A stretch of 64,000 bases of DNA from Candidatus Fermentibacterota bacterium (GCA_014728175.1 WJMA01000003.1:1-64000); one strand, 5' to 3'; counted from the first letter of the stretch, positions 1 through 9,113 are shown. A program made the numbers and translations. Notes: generated by a model not told the origin, from the sequence alone.

Positions 1-66
1 AACATACTGCTGCACCCGCCCAGCCTCTTTAAGGCGGTCTGGATCGCCGTCAGGGGAAAGTAGCTT
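1..66 (-). other. Downstream flank of tsaC; possible start of a next gene
   Basis: Reading leftwards after the tsaC stop, the minus strand has an AAAGAGG stretch about 8 nt before a GTG (about position 15) that could begin another operon gene. Only five codons would lie inside the window, so the product cannot be judged and the start may be spurious. Confidence 0.2.
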
Positions 67-681
67 CTAGTCCAGCCGGAGTAAGCCCTGCCTAAGGATT
101 TGTATCCCGCTACCGGTTACCCGGACGATGGTGGACGGCTCTCCCTCGCAAAGCTCGCCGGCGTCCAGCACCACGGAGCACTGTTCCCGGATCTCCGGGG
201 GCACCTCCGACAGGGACAGGGGTGGGGAGTCATCCTTCCTGTTGGCGCTGGTGGAGATCAGGGGGGTCTGCAGCGTGCCGACCAGGGAGGTGGCCAGGTC
301 GTCGTCCGGATACCTTACGGCAACCTCTTCCCTTTCGCTGCGCACCCAGGCCGGTACCTCCTCCGTAGCCGGCAGCACCAGGGTCAGCGGCCCCGGCCAG
401 TGCTTCCGGGCCAGCTCGCCCGCTTCTCCCTTCAGGCCGGTGGACAGCCTCTCCGCCATCTCCAGACTGCTCATCAGAAGAATGAACGGCCTCTGGGCGA
501 CGTAACCCTTGAGGACGCGCAGGCGCTTTACGGCCTGCCGGCTTCGGGCCGGGCAGAGTATTCCGTACACCGTATCCGATGGGTACAGTACCAGATCCTC
601 CCTGCGGAGGGCGGCTAGGGCCACCTCCTGCGCGTCAGGGTTGGGCCGGCCTCTGTCTACCCTCAGGACGGGAGGGGTCAA
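67..681 (-). CDS. tsaC: L-threonylcarbamoyladenylate synthase (TsaC/Sua5/YrdC family)
   Basis: It makes threonylcarbamoyl-AMP from threonine, bicarbonate and ATP, the first step of the tRNA t6A37 modification, in the cytoplasm. The 204-aa length fits the short TsaC form without the C-terminal Sua5 domain. The family motif YPSDTVYGIL lies at about residues 33-42, WPGPLT at 95-100, and the substrate-binding STSAN at 143-147. The ATG overlaps the purE stop as ATGA, so it is the last clearly seen gene of a minus-strand operon with purE, purD and panB. YciO is the related alternative, but the motif set favours TsaC. Confidence 0.9.
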   Translation of the reverse strand: MTPPVLRVDRGRPNPDAQEVALAALRREDLVLYPSDTVYGILCPARSRQAVKRLRVLKGYVAQRPFILLMSSLEMAERLSTGLKGEAGELARKHWPGPLTLVLPATEEVPAWVRSEREEVAVRYPDDDLATSLVGTLQTPLISTSANRKDDSPPLSLSEVPPEIREQCSVVLDAGELCEGEPSTIVRVTGSGIQILRQGLLRLD

Positions 682-1127
682 AGGCCCCGCTTCTCCCTGA
701 GCCGGGCGGCTAGATCCGGATCGGTCAGTGCGATTATCTCTGCGGCCAGCCAGGCGGCGTTCCGGGCTCCGTGCGAGCCTACTGCCACAGTGGCCACCGG
801 CACGCCCTTGGGCATCTGGACCGTGGATAGGAGGGCGTCCAGGCCCCCCAGGCCTCCAGCGTCCAGGGGAACACCTATGACCGGTAGAACGGTCCTGGAA
901 GCCAGAGCCCCGGCCAAGTGGGCAGCCAGCCCGGCCCCGGCTATAAGAACCTTAAGGCCCCTGCCTGCAACCTCGGAAGCGTAGGAGGAGACCGAATCCG
1001 GGCTTCTGTGTGCGGACATTACCTTGGTCTCGTAAGGTATGCCCAGGTCGTCCAGAACTCCCATCGTTTTCTTCATCGTATCCATGTCGCTCTCGCTGCC
1101 CATCAGGACGCCTACCAGAGGGTTCAA
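678..1127 (-). CDS. purE: N5-carboxyaminoimidazole ribonucleotide mutase PurE
   Basis: This purine-synthesis enzyme rearranges N5-CAIR to CAIR. The 149-aa protein starts with the phosphate-binding MGSESD (9-14), then has SAHRSP (38-43) holding the catalytic His, and the conserved AGLAAHLAG loop near residue 65, which is AGMSAHLPG in most homologues. The length and loop fit class I PurE, which works with PurK; no purK is seen here. The gene overlaps purD by ATGA and precedes tsaC, so translation is probably coupled through the operon. Confidence 0.95.
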   Translation of the reverse strand: MNPLVGVLMGSESDMDTMKKTMGVLDDLGIPYETKVMSAHRSPDSVSSYASEVAGRGLKVLIAGAGLAAHLAGALASRTVLPVIGVPLDAGGLGGLDALLSTVQMPKGVPVATVAVGSHGARNAAWLAAEIIALTDPDLAARLREKRGL

Positions 1128-2374
1128 GGTGCGGTCCTTCCTATATCTTTGCGGTAGTAGCTGTTACGGAAGTCTATGGTCTCCACGGCCCGGTAGGCCT
1201 TATCCAGAGCTCGGTCCAGGCCGTCGGAGACGGCGGTCACTCCCAGCACCCTGCCCCCCGCGGTCACCAGGCTCCCTTCGACCACGGCCGTACCGGCATG
1301 GAAGACCAAGGCCTCGGATACCTCGCTGAGACCGGTTATCTCGTAACCCTTCTCGTAGGATATGGGGTAGCCCCCCGAGGCCATCACCACGCATGCCGCT
1401 GCGCCTCCGGAAAAGCTGAGGGTAGACGGTAGGAGCTCGCCTTGGGCCGCGGCCGCCAGAGCCTCCGCCAGGTCGCCCTGCACCAGGGGAAGTACGGCCT
1501 GGGTCTCCGGGTCTCCGAAGCGTACGTTGAACTCCAGCACGTGCGGCCCCTGGTCGGTCAGCATGAGGCCGGCGTAAAGAACGCCCCTGTACTCGCAGCC
1601 CCGGCGGCGCATCTCCTCCAGGACGGGCAGTACGACCATCTCCCGAATCCGCCGCTCGAAGCCGTCCTCCATCTCCGGTGGGGGACAAACCGCGCCCATC
1701 CCTCCGGTGTTGGGGCCGGTATCACCTTCACCTATGCGCTTGTGGTCCCTACTGGCCGGTAGGACCAGGGCGTCCTTGCCGTTGCATATGGCCAGAACGC
1801 TGGCCTCCATACCCGAGAGCCTCCGCTCCACGACCACCCGTTTGCCCGACTCTCCCAGCTTACCTCCGAACAGCTCCTCCAGAGTGCCGGAAGCCTCCTC
1901 CAGGTCCTGGGGAAGGAAGACCCCTTTGCCCGCGGCCAGGCCGTCCGCCTTCAGCACGAAGCTCCGAACATCGTCTCCCATGTACGAGAGCGCTTCCTCC
2001 CGGCTCTCGAACAGCTTTCCCTCGGCGGTGGGAACTCCCGCCGAGTCCATCACCTCCTTGGCGAACCATTTGCTTCCCTCGATCATCGAGCCCTGGCGGT
2101 CGGGGCCCAGGCAGGTGATTCCCCGCCCGGCGAGAACTTCCGCCATTCCGGCCACCAGCGGCGCTTCCGGGCCCACCACCACCAGGTCGACCGAAAGCTC
2201 CTCCGCCAGATCCGCCATTCCCTCCAGATCGTCTGCCTTCACCGCGCATACCTTGGACTCCCGGGCCATCCCGGGGTTGCCGGGGGCTCCGAAAAGGGTG
2301 TGGTCACCCTTCCTGGCGAGCCCCCACACCAGCGCGTGCTCTCTTCCGCCGCTTCCTACTACCAGTACTCTCAA
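1124..2374 (-). CDS. purD: Phosphoribosylamine-glycine ligase PurD
   Basis: An ATP-grasp enzyme that joins phosphoribosylamine and glycine to give GAR in purine synthesis. The 416-aa length matches bacterial PurD. The N-terminal VLVVGSGGREHAL is the family nucleotide-binding signature. The ATP-grasp core has the SRDHKR and GPNTGGMGA motifs in the middle, and the metal-binding EFNVRFGDPE segment lies near residue 280. Both ends overlap their neighbours by 4 nt (panB upstream, purE downstream), so the three genes are read as one transcript. Confidence 0.97.
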   Translation of the reverse strand: MRVLVVGSGGREHALVWGLARKGDHTLFGAPGNPGMARESKVCAVKADDLEGMADLAEELSVDLVVVGPEAPLVAGMAEVLAGRGITCLGPDRQGSMIEGSKWFAKEVMDSAGVPTAEGKLFESREEALSYMGDDVRSFVLKADGLAAGKGVFLPQDLEEASGTLEELFGGKLGESGKRVVVERRLSGMEASVLAICNGKDALVLPASRDHKRIGEGDTGPNTGGMGAVCPPPEMEDGFERRIREMVVLPVLEEMRRRGCEYRGVLYAGLMLTDQGPHVLEFNVRFGDPETQAVLPLVQGDLAEALAAAAQGELLPSTLSFSGGAAACVVMASGGYPISYEKGYEITGLSEVSEALVFHAGTAVVEGSLVTAGGRVLGVTAVSDGLDRALDKAYRAVETIDFRNSYYRKDIGRTAP

Positions 2375-3192
2375 CTGTCCTCCCTGACTCCGTAAGAGTG
2401 CTTCTTGTCCGGAAAGATTCCTTCCCTGACCTCCTCGGTGTACCTGCGAACCGCATCCTCCACCTGCTGGGAGAGCTCTGCGTACCTCTTGAGGAACCTG
2501 GGCTTGAAGCCCGGAGTAAGGCCGAGAATGTCGTTTACGACCAGAATCTGCCCGTCCACGTATCTTCCGGCGCCGATGCCCACCACCGGAACCTCCACGG
2601 ATTCCGCTATCTCCCGGGCCAGAGGTTCCTGGACGCTCTCCGCTATGATGCAGAACGCGCCGGCCTTCTCCAGGGCCCCGGCCTCCTCCAGCATTCTCTC
2701 CCGCTGGTCCGACCTCACCACCTTGTATCCCCCGGTAAGCCTTATGGACTGGGGTAGAAGGCCTATGTGACCCATAACCGGTATGCCGGATTCGATGATG
2801 GCTGCCACCCGGTCTCTGGAGAGCCGGTTGCCCCCCTCCAGCTTCACCGCGTCCGCCTTTCCCTCGGAGAGAAACCTTACCGCGGATCTCACGGCCAGCT
2901 CGTCGGACTCCTCGTAGGAGCCGAAGGGCATGTCTCCCACCACCAGCGTATCCGGAGCACCCAGCTTGACCGCCCGGGTGTGGGCCAGCATGACCTCCAG
3001 CCTCACCGACAGCGTGGTGGGCTCGCCCAGAACGGCCATGGCCAGCGAGTCACCGACCAGGATAAAATCCACCCCGGCCTTCTGCTCCAGCACGGCCGTT
3101 TGGTAATCGTACGCGGTGAGGGCGACTATCTTGCGGCCCTGCTTCTTCATCTCTACCAGGGTCTTGACGCTGGCTTTTCCGGAGTCGGTCAT
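2371..3192 (-). CDS. panB: 3-methyl-2-oxobutanoate hydroxymethyltransferase PanB
   Basis: It makes ketopantoate from alpha-ketoisovalerate and methylene-tetrahydrofolate, the first committed step of pantothenate synthesis. The TIM-barrel protein shows LTAYDYQTA near the N-terminus, VGDSLAM (metal-binding Asp), VKLEGG, and the C-terminal GIGAGRYVDGQILVVND signature. I place the start at the ATG at 3192, not the in-frame ATG at 3228, because GGAGGAGA lies 8 nt before it and it overlaps the upstream stop as ATGA; this gives 273 aa, close to the usual 265-280. The folate link suggests why it sits with purine genes. Confidence 0.95.
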   Translation of the reverse strand: MTDSGKASVKTLVEMKKQGRKIVALTAYDYQTAVLEQKAGVDFILVGDSLAMAVLGEPTTLSVRLEVMLAHTRAVKLGAPDTLVVGDMPFGSYEESDELAVRSAVRFLSEGKADAVKLEGGNRLSRDRVAAIIESGIPVMGHIGLLPQSIRLTGGYKVVRSDQRERMLEEAGALEKAGAFCIIAESVQEPLAREIAESVEVPVVGIGAGRYVDGQILVVNDILGLTPGFKPRFLKRYAELSQQVEDAVRRYTEEVREGIFPDKKHSYGVREDS

Positions 3193-4112
3193 CCGGGAGT
3201 CTCCTCCGATCCGTCGCTGCTTCGGCACCGGGCGGGCCCCGGCAACATCAGCCAGTATACAACAATGTAGCTAGCCAGTGCATACACGAATCCCACCACC
3301 ACGTCCACGACGTAGTGCTCGGCCCCGTAGACTATCTCGAAACATACCAGCACCACCGGGATGGATAGCCACCATACCTTGCCGCCGAACTCCCGTAAGC
3401 AGATGATGAGAAGAAGCAGCGGCAGCCCGGCGTGCAGAGAGGGCATCGCCCCTCTGGGGCTGGGCTGGAAAGCGCCGACCACCCCAGCCGGGAAGAGGTT
3501 CCTTATGGCCCTGAACACCACCCTGTCCATCTCGGTGGCCAGGCCCTCCAGCCCGGCCATCCAGGGAGGGGTGAGCGGAAAGAGGACGTAGGTGAGGTAG
3601 CCGGTCAGGGATACGATCACTATGGCCACAGAAGCCCTCTTCATGACCTCCGGCCCCCTTCGCCACAGCATTAAGGCGGAGAACACCACGGGCAGGCTGA
3701 ACAGGGTCACGTGAAGCAGGGCGAACAGGTAGTCGTACCACCTGAGGATGGAGTCGGGATGGAGGATCGACTGCAGCCATACGCTGGGCAGGGTTCCGAA
3801 AAGGCTCTGCTCGAACTCCAGTATCCCCAGGCAGTGGAAGGCCTCGGGATAGGTGGTGACCACGTGACGGAGGGCGGGATAGGTGACGAAAAGGAAAACG
3901 TAGAACAGCCACCTTTTTGCCTGATCGGGTAGGAACCTGAGCTTGTAGAGCAGCAGCACGGAGGCCCAGATCAGCAGCTGCAGCGGAGGCCGGGGCACCA
4001 GGCGGGCCAGGGGTATCACGGACAGGACTATGCTGTACACCCCGGTCACCAGGATGATGACCCTGTAGCACTTGTCGGTTACCGGTTCGAACAGCTTAGA
4101 CGGATCAACCAT
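3189..4112 (-). CDS. PAP2-superfamily integral membrane phosphatase/phosphotransferase
   Basis: A 307-aa protein with about six hydrophobic segments. The C-terminal half carries the PAP2 signature: SLHAG near residue 230 and GAEHYVVDVVVG near 265, giving the two catalytic His residues and the Asp. This spacing resembles the PAP2_3/inositol-phosphoceramide-synthase-like branch (Aur1/Ipt1 type), so the substrate is probably a lipid phosphate or polyprenyl phosphate handled at the membrane surface. It is the first gene of the minus-strand operon and overlaps panB by 4 nt. No good SD precedes the ATG at 4112, so the start is less sure than the family. Confidence 0.75.
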   Translation of the reverse strand: MVDPSKLFEPVTDKCYRVIILVTGVYSIVLSVIPLARLVPRPPLQLLIWASVLLLYKLRFLPDQAKRWLFYVFLFVTYPALRHVVTTYPEAFHCLGILEFEQSLFGTLPSVWLQSILHPDSILRWYDYLFALLHVTLFSLPVVFSALMLWRRGPEVMKRASVAIVIVSLTGYLTYVLFPLTPPWMAGLEGLATEMDRVVFRAIRNLFPAGVVGAFQPSPRGAMPSLHAGLPLLLLIICLREFGGKVWWLSIPVVLVCFEIVYGAEHYVVDVVVGFVYALASYIVVYWLMLPGPARCRSSDGSEETPG

Positions 4113-4202
4113 GGCTCACGATCGCAAGCCGTAGGTGAAAAGCCCTCCGGCTGTTTGGAAGACCTGGTACAACTTCGGGGAGGCTTCGAGGGGGGTCACT
4201 TC

Positions 4203-4232
4203 TTGACGAATGTTCCTTTTTCAAGGTTTAAA
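4203..4232 (+). promoter_or_regulatory. Sigma-70-like promoter for proS
   Basis: TTGACG (4203-4208) and TTTAAA (4227-4232) are separated by 18 nt, in the only AT-rich patch of the divergent region. Transcription would begin near 4239, leaving a leader of about 250 nt before proS. Seen by eye only. Confidence 0.45.
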
Positions 4233-4238
4233 GGACTT

Positions 4239-4493
4239 AACCGGCCCGATGAGTTTCGCATCCGCTACCTGTCTAGCAGGGTCTCGGCGTAAGCTCATCA
4301 CCGGGGCGGGGCCTTCATCGGTCATCTGCTGCACTCTCAGGACAGTGACCCCCGGACTGAACACTACACAGTCGCCGATTGCGCGTCAAACTCCCCTTGT
4401 AGCTGTCCGGTGCATGGGTTAGTTTCCGCCTACCGCTGGAGGCGGTCAGTGTTGGCATCCAGTTCACCCCCAACCACCAAGAGGATGGAAGAG
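4239..4493 (+). other. Long 5' leader of proS with several inverted repeats
   Basis: No coding capacity is convincing here. GATGAG (4248-4253) can pair with CTCATC (4294-4299), flanked by CCGG on both sides and enclosing CCTG-tctag-CAGG (4268-4280). Further on are GACTG/CAGTC (4355-4373) and CCGCCT/AGGCGG (4426-4445), the last about 40 nt before the start. A leader this long with stacked hairpins before an aminoacyl-tRNA synthetase suggests regulation. The T-box consensus and specifier layout are not recognisable, so no RNA family is assigned. Confidence 0.3.
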
Positions 4494-5936
4494 ATGGCGG
4501 AGAAGATCACCAACCCCGACGTTGATTTCGCCCAGTGGTACCTGGACGTTATAAGGGAAGCGGAGCTCGCGGATTCCGCTCCCGTAAGGGGATGCATGAT
4601 CATCCGACCGTACGGCTACTCGCTGTGGGAGGCCATGAAAGAGGCCCTCGACCAGCGCTTCAAGGCCACCGGCCACAGCAACGCCTACTTCCCTCTGTTC
4701 ATCCCCGAGAGCTTCATAAGTAAGGAGTCGGAGCACGTGGAGGGCTTCGCTCCCGAGCTGGCCGTAGTCACCCATGGAGGGGGCAAGAAGCTGGAGGAGC
4801 CGCTGGTGGTAAGACCCACCTCGGAGACCATTATCAACCACATGTTCTCCAAGTGGATAAGCAGCTACCGTGACCTGCCCATGCTTCTGAACCAGTGGGC
4901 CAACGTCGTTCGATGGGAGCTGCGTCCCAGGCCCTTCCTAAGGACCACGGAGTTCCTGTGGCAGGAGGGCCATACGGCCCATGCCACCGAGGAGGAGGCC
5001 CGGGAGGAGGCGATGAGGATGCTCCGGGTCTACGAGGATTTCGCCGTAAACGAGGCCGCCATCCCGGTGGTGACTGGCAGGAAAACCGAGTCGGAGAAGT
5101 TCGCCGGGGCGGTGGAGAGCTTCAGCATAGAGGCGATGATGGGAAACGGCTGGGCCCTCCAGAGCGGCACCAGCCACTACCTGGGAACCAACTTCGCTCG
5201 GGCCTTCGAGACCACCTACCTCGACGAGACCAACACCCAGCGCTACGTCCATCAGACCAGCTGGGGAGTTTCCACCAGGCTGGTGGGTGCGGTGGTCATG
5301 GCTCACGGCGACCGCCAGGGGCTGCGCCTGCCTCCCCGGATCGCCCCCGTCCAGGTGGTGGTGGTACCCATCTTCCGCAGCGACGACCAGCGAGCGAAGA
5401 TCCTGGAGGAATCGGCCCGTATCGTATCCGTCCTTGACGACGCCGGCATCCGGGCGCAGCTGGACGACAGGGATACGGTGAGCCCGGGCTTCAAGTTCAA
5501 TTATTGGGAGGTCCGGGGCGTGCCTCTGCGGATAGAGCTGGGGCCCAGAGATCTAAAGCAGGACAGCGTGACCATCTGCCCCCGCAACGTACCCGGCAAG
5601 GAGGGCAAGTCCACCCGCCCCCTGGAAGGGCTCGTAGAGCAGGTTCCACAGCTCCTGGACTCCATACAGGAGCAGATGCTGCAGGACGCCCTTCGCAGAA
5701 GGGAAGAGATGACCTACGATGTGCAGACCCTGGGGGAGCTCGAGGAGAGGCTGCCGGAAAGCCCGGGTTTCTACAGGGCTTGGTGGGACGGTGACGGCGA
5801 GGACGAGCGCCGTCTGAAAGAGGCTACCAAGGCGACCATCAGGTGCATCCTTCTGGACCGGCCCGAGGGATCGGGCAAATGCTTCGTAACGGGCCGGGAA
5901 TCCAGTCAGCGGGTGATAGTAGCCAGAGCCTACTGA
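4494..5936 (+). CDS. proS: Prolyl-tRNA synthetase, archaeal/eukaryotic type (ProS type 3)
   Basis: It charges tRNA-Pro. The class II catalytic domain shows RPTSET, motif 2 around RWELRPRPFLRTTEF, and motif 3 in the GDRQGLRLPP region. It lacks the inserted editing domain of the E. coli-type enzyme, and it ends in the Tyr characteristic of the type 3 C-terminal domain. Length is about 480 aa, as expected. Two in-frame ATGs compete, 4485 and 4494; AAGAGG at 4479-4484 has workable spacing only for 4494, so I chose that. The gene stands alone between the leader and a GC-rich hairpin. Confidence 0.93.
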   Translation: MAEKITNPDVDFAQWYLDVIREAELADSAPVRGCMIIRPYGYSLWEAMKEALDQRFKATGHSNAYFPLFIPESFISKESEHVEGFAPELAVVTHGGGKKLEEPLVVRPTSETIINHMFSKWISSYRDLPMLLNQWANVVRWELRPRPFLRTTEFLWQEGHTAHATEEEAREEAMRMLRVYEDFAVNEAAIPVVTGRKTESEKFAGAVESFSIEAMMGNGWALQSGTSHYLGTNFARAFETTYLDETNTQRYVHQTSWGVSTRLVGAVVMAHGDRQGLRLPPRIAPVQVVVVPIFRSDDQRAKILEESARIVSVLDDAGIRAQLDDRDTVSPGFKFNYWEVRGVPLRIELGPRDLKQDSVTICPRNVPGKEGKSTRPLEGLVEQVPQLLDSIQEQMLQDALRRREEMTYDVQTLGELEERLPESPGFYRAWWDGDGEDERRLKEATKATIRCILLDRPEGSGKCFVTGRESSQRVIVARAY

Positions 5937-5963
5937 GATGCCCTTCGCATAGCGACCCAGGAT

Positions 5964-5983
5964 GGCGGCCGGGAACGGCCGCC
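5964..5983 (+). terminator. GC-rich hairpin after proS
   Basis: A perfect 8-bp stem, GGCGGCCG/CGGCCGCC, encloses a GGAA tetraloop 27 nt after the proS stop. There is no T-tract, so it may act as a weak terminator or a 3' stabiliser. Confidence 0.4.
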
Positions 5984-6059
5984 GGGGATAAAGCCTTCCC
6001 TGAGCAGGAGCTTTTGGTTACCTTAAACGGGATGTGTAATGCTCGATGGGAGGTAGCTT

Positions 6060-8549
6060 TTGTCTGCGTTTGCTGCATTGATGATACTGGTGGCCGCCGT
6101 GCCTATTCCGACCGGCGGCCCTCAAACCGGCTTCCAGGATACGGAGAGATCGCCCCTGGTCGAACGTCCTCCGGGCTTTCACGTTAGCAGGCCCACCCAC
6201 AGAGACCTGGGCGATTCCGACATTGCCCTGATCATAGCCTCGGGGTACGAGACGCCCCTGGCAGCGGAGATCACCACTTTCACCCAGGACCTGGAATCGG
6301 AGGGTTTCGACGTCACGACCCACGTGATGACCGGAGGAACGGCCACCGATCTCCGGTCGTACCTGCAGTCGCAGTCCGGTCTGGGCGGGGCCATCCTTCT
6401 GGGTCACCTGCCGGCCGCCTGGTACGAGATGACCGATTGGGGTCAGGAAGAGTTTCCCCTGGATCTCTACCTGATGGACCTGGACGGCAACTGGTCCGAC
6501 AGCGACGGAGACGGCCTGTACGACTCCCACAGCGGAGACCGGGCCCCCGAGATCTGGGTGGGTAGGATAGACGCCCACGCCATGCAGTTCGGCAGCGAGA
6601 TAGCCATGCTCAAGGAGTATCTCAACACCAACCATCTCTACAGGACCGGACAGTTGACCGTTCCGGACAGAGCGATGGCCTTCAACGACGACGACTGGAG
6701 CTACTACGGAGACGCCGACCTGGGCTCCATATACACCCAGGTCGATGTCTACGAGGGCTCTTCCCAAACCTCGGCCGACTACTACAAGGACCGGCTGGAG
6801 CACGGATACGAGTTCGTCCACCTTATGTCCCACTCCTCACCCTGGGGTCACACTTTCAAGGACGGCGGCGGCTACGCGGGCTCGGTGATGGCTCCGGAGA
6901 TAAGCTGCATCAACCCGGTGAACGTCTTCGTCCAGCTGTTCGCATGCTCCAACTGCCGGTGGACCGAGCCCAACTGCCTGGGCAACTGGTACCTGTTCGG
7001 CACCGACAACGGCCTTCTAGCCATGGGGGCCACCAAGACCGGCTCCATGCTCAGCTTCGACGAGTTCTACGGACCGATAGGCGAGGGTGACATCCCCGGC
7101 ATAGCCTTCAGGAAGTGGTTCACCAACGTGGGCATATACGACGAGGCCTGGCATTACGGTTGCGTCTTGCTGGGCGATCCCACCATCATCCCCGCCTCCC
7201 GCCGGGGCGGCGGGACCCTCAGCCCGATACTTCAGGGAACGCCCACGGAAACCTATCAGCAGGTTTCCACCAGCTCCCATTCCGACTGCTACCCGGCCGT
7301 GGCCAACAGGGGCGACCGAACCTGCGTGGCCTGGATAACCGGCCAGAACGGCCGGCTGGACATGCAGGCCCGCATACTGGAGGGCGGCTCCTGGGGCTCG
7401 GTATACACCGTAGACCCCGACGAGTACTGGGACGTCACTCCCAGCGCGGCCATAGACGGCTCCGGCCAGGCCTACGTAGCCTGGAGCGACTTCGTCTACT
7501 CCACCTACGGCTACTGCATAAAGGTGGCCACCGGCACCGGGTTCGGATCGGTGACCGTCGAGGCCAACGGTAACGGCTACGACGTCGATCCCCATCTGGC
7601 ATACACCGACCGCATGTGGCTGGTCTGGCAGGTGTGGCGGAGGGCCGAGGGCGACATCATGGCAAAGAGCCTGGATGGAAGCTACTCCCCCACCTACCTG
7701 AGCGACAGCGGCACCGAGGACTTCTCGCCGGTCGCCGCCGGAGGTCCGGACGAAAAGCTCCACGTGGCCTGGGTAGAGGGCTCTACCGACGGCCAGAGGA
7801 TAATGTGGTGCTCGGGTGACGAGGGCGGCTTCGGCACCCCCCAGGAGGTGTCCTCCGGAAGCTTCTGCAGGGCGCCCTCCCTGGGCTGCGAGAACGGCCG
7901 GATGTTCCTGGCCTGGCAGGAGGAGTCGGACGGGGCCAGCATAAAGGTAAGGGAGTGGAACGGATCCTCCTGGGGCTCCGAGACCGCCCTGTTCTCGTCC
8001 TCCAGCGAGAAGCCCTTCGAGCCCAGCGTCGGCACCTCCACCGGGGGCAATCCCCTGGTCGCGTGGCAGCAAGGCCGGGGTAACGGCGCCACCATCTGGT
8101 GCTGCGAGGAGACGGGCTCCGGATGGTCGAGTCCCAGCGTCATGGTCTTTCCCGACGGCCCGGCATGGGCTCCCGCCACCGCCGGAGGCCAGGTCGCCTG
8201 GGCCGGAACCGGCGGCGGCAGCGACTGGGACATATACATCTACCCCGGAGACGGCACGGGTGTCTCCGGAGAAAGCTCGGCGGCTACGGCCGGACCCGGC
8301 TTCCGTATTCTCGGCAACCCGGTGGGGGCCAATCTGGTCCTCAAGCCCTGCAACATCGATGCCGGGGCGATGGAGGCGGACGTAGCGGTGTACAACCTGG
8401 CAGGCAGGATGGTTCTGCGCGAGAACGCTACTGCCGCCGCTACCGGCCTTATCAGAGTGGACACCTCCCGGCTTCCCGCCGGGGTGTACACCGTGGCGAT
8501 AACCGCCGAGGGCGCCACCTGGACGGAGAGGTTCACCCGGCTGCGCTAG
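6060..8549 (+). CDS. Secreted caspase-like (C25/gingipain-type) protein with beta-propeller-like region and T9SS sorting domain
   Basis: An 829-aa exported protein. The start is TTG at 6060, 5 nt after GGGAGGT (6048-6054), and gives a short signal peptide (residues 1-18). Residues about 50-375 resemble the caspase-like fold of C25 peptidases: His258 in the LMSHSSPWGH stretch and Cys296 in FACSNC are the likely dyad. Residues about 390-735 contain repeated VAW/AWQ-type strands of a sialidase-like propeller. The last 80 residues have YNLAGRMV and LPAGVYTV, the T9SS type A sorting domain. It is probably exported by T9SS and anchored or released at the cell surface. The substrate is unknown. It stands alone, with no operon partner. 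Confidence 0.7.
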   Translation: MSAFAALMILVAAVPIPTGGPQTGFQDTERSPLVERPPGFHVSRPTHRDLGDSDIALIIASGYETPLAAEITTFTQDLESEGFDVTTHVMTGGTATDLRSYLQSQSGLGGAILLGHLPAAWYEMTDWGQEEFPLDLYLMDLDGNWSDSDGDGLYDSHSGDRAPEIWVGRIDAHAMQFGSEIAMLKEYLNTNHLYRTGQLTVPDRAMAFNDDDWSYYGDADLGSIYTQVDVYEGSSQTSADYYKDRLEHGYEFVHLMSHSSPWGHTFKDGGGYAGSVMAPEISCINPVNVFVQLFACSNCRWTEPNCLGNWYLFGTDNGLLAMGATKTGSMLSFDEFYGPIGEGDIPGIAFRKWFTNVGIYDEAWHYGCVLLGDPTIIPASRRGGGTLSPILQGTPTETYQQVSTSSHSDCYPAVANRGDRTCVAWITGQNGRLDMQARILEGGSWGSVYTVDPDEYWDVTPSAAIDGSGQAYVAWSDFVYSTYGYCIKVATGTGFGSVTVEANGNGYDVDPHLAYTDRMWLVWQVWRRAEGDIMAKSLDGSYSPTYLSDSGTEDFSPVAAGGPDEKLHVAWVEGSTDGQRIMWCSGDEGGFGTPQEVSSGSFCRAPSLGCENGRMFLAWQEESDGASIKVREWNGSSWGSETALFSSSSEKPFEPSVGTSTGGNPLVAWQQGRGNGATIWCCEETGSGWSSPSVMVFPDGPAWAPATAGGQVAWAGTGGGSDWDIYIYPGDGTGVSGESSAATAGPGFRILGNPVGANLVLKPCNIDAGAMEADVAVYNLAGRMVLRENATAAATGLIRVDTSRLPAGVYTVAITAEGATWTERFTRLR

Positions 8550-8612
8550 CGCGAGGGTGAAGGGGACGCGACCCGGGCGCGGTATACATCATTCGAACGG
8601 GAGGTACGCAGA

Positions 8613-9113
8613 ATGAGCGAGAGAGCTCTGGAGGCCATAAAGGGTGCCATACTGCTGGAGCGTCGGGGAAGCACCTTCTACCGGAGCGTGGCCGATAAGA
8701 CGGACAACGGGGCGGTCGCCGAGGTTTTCCGTACCATGGCCGCCGAGGAAAAGAAGCATGAATCGGTCCTGAACGAGCACTACTCCTCCCTGGTGCGCGA
8801 CGGCAGGCTGGCGGCCATCTCGGACGTAGGTGGGGCGACCGAGCATGACGAGGAGATAATCAACAGGCACGTGAAGGGTGAGATCGAAGCCTCCGGCTAC
8901 GAGGCCGCGGCCATATCCGCGGCTATGGGCCTGGAGAAGGAGGCCATATCCTACTACGACCAAAAGGCCTCCGAAGGGGAGGGCGACACGGAGAGAGAAC
9001 TCTACGAGTGGCTATCCCGCTGGGAGCAGACCCATCTGGAGTTCCTGGCCAGGATGGACAGGGCCCTCATGGAGCAGGTCTGGTTCGACAACCGCTTCTG
9101 GCCGGAGATTTGA
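8613..9113 (+). CDS. Ferritin-like/rubrerythrin-type diiron protein
   Basis: A 166-aa, almost all-helical protein. Two ExxH pairs fit a ferritin-like diiron site: Glu16 with E46-KK-H49 in the first half, and a Glu in the GLEKEAISYY helix with EQTH near residue 140 in the second. No C-terminal rubredoxin domain follows, so it is not classic rubrerythrin; it is closer to the stand-alone rubrerythrin/YciE-like proteins linked to peroxide or iron handling. The SD is GGGAGG, 9 nt before the ATG. It opens the plus-strand cluster, but its link to the sugar genes after it is unclear. Confidence 0.8.
   Translation: MSERALEAIKGAILLERRGSTFYRSVADKTDNGAVAEVFRTMAAEEKKHESVLNEHYSSLVRDGRLAAISDVGGATEHDEEIINRHVKGEIEASGYEAAAISAAMGLEKEAISYYDQKASEGEGDTERELYEWLSRWEQTHLEFLARMDRALMEQVWFDNRFWPEI

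Noticed and set aside
4239-4493. T-box riboswitch or hammerhead-type ribozyme in the proS leader
   Set aside because: The GATGAG stretch recalls a hammerhead core, but the partner GAAA and cleavage-site pattern are missing. No T-box sequence or specifier loop was found.
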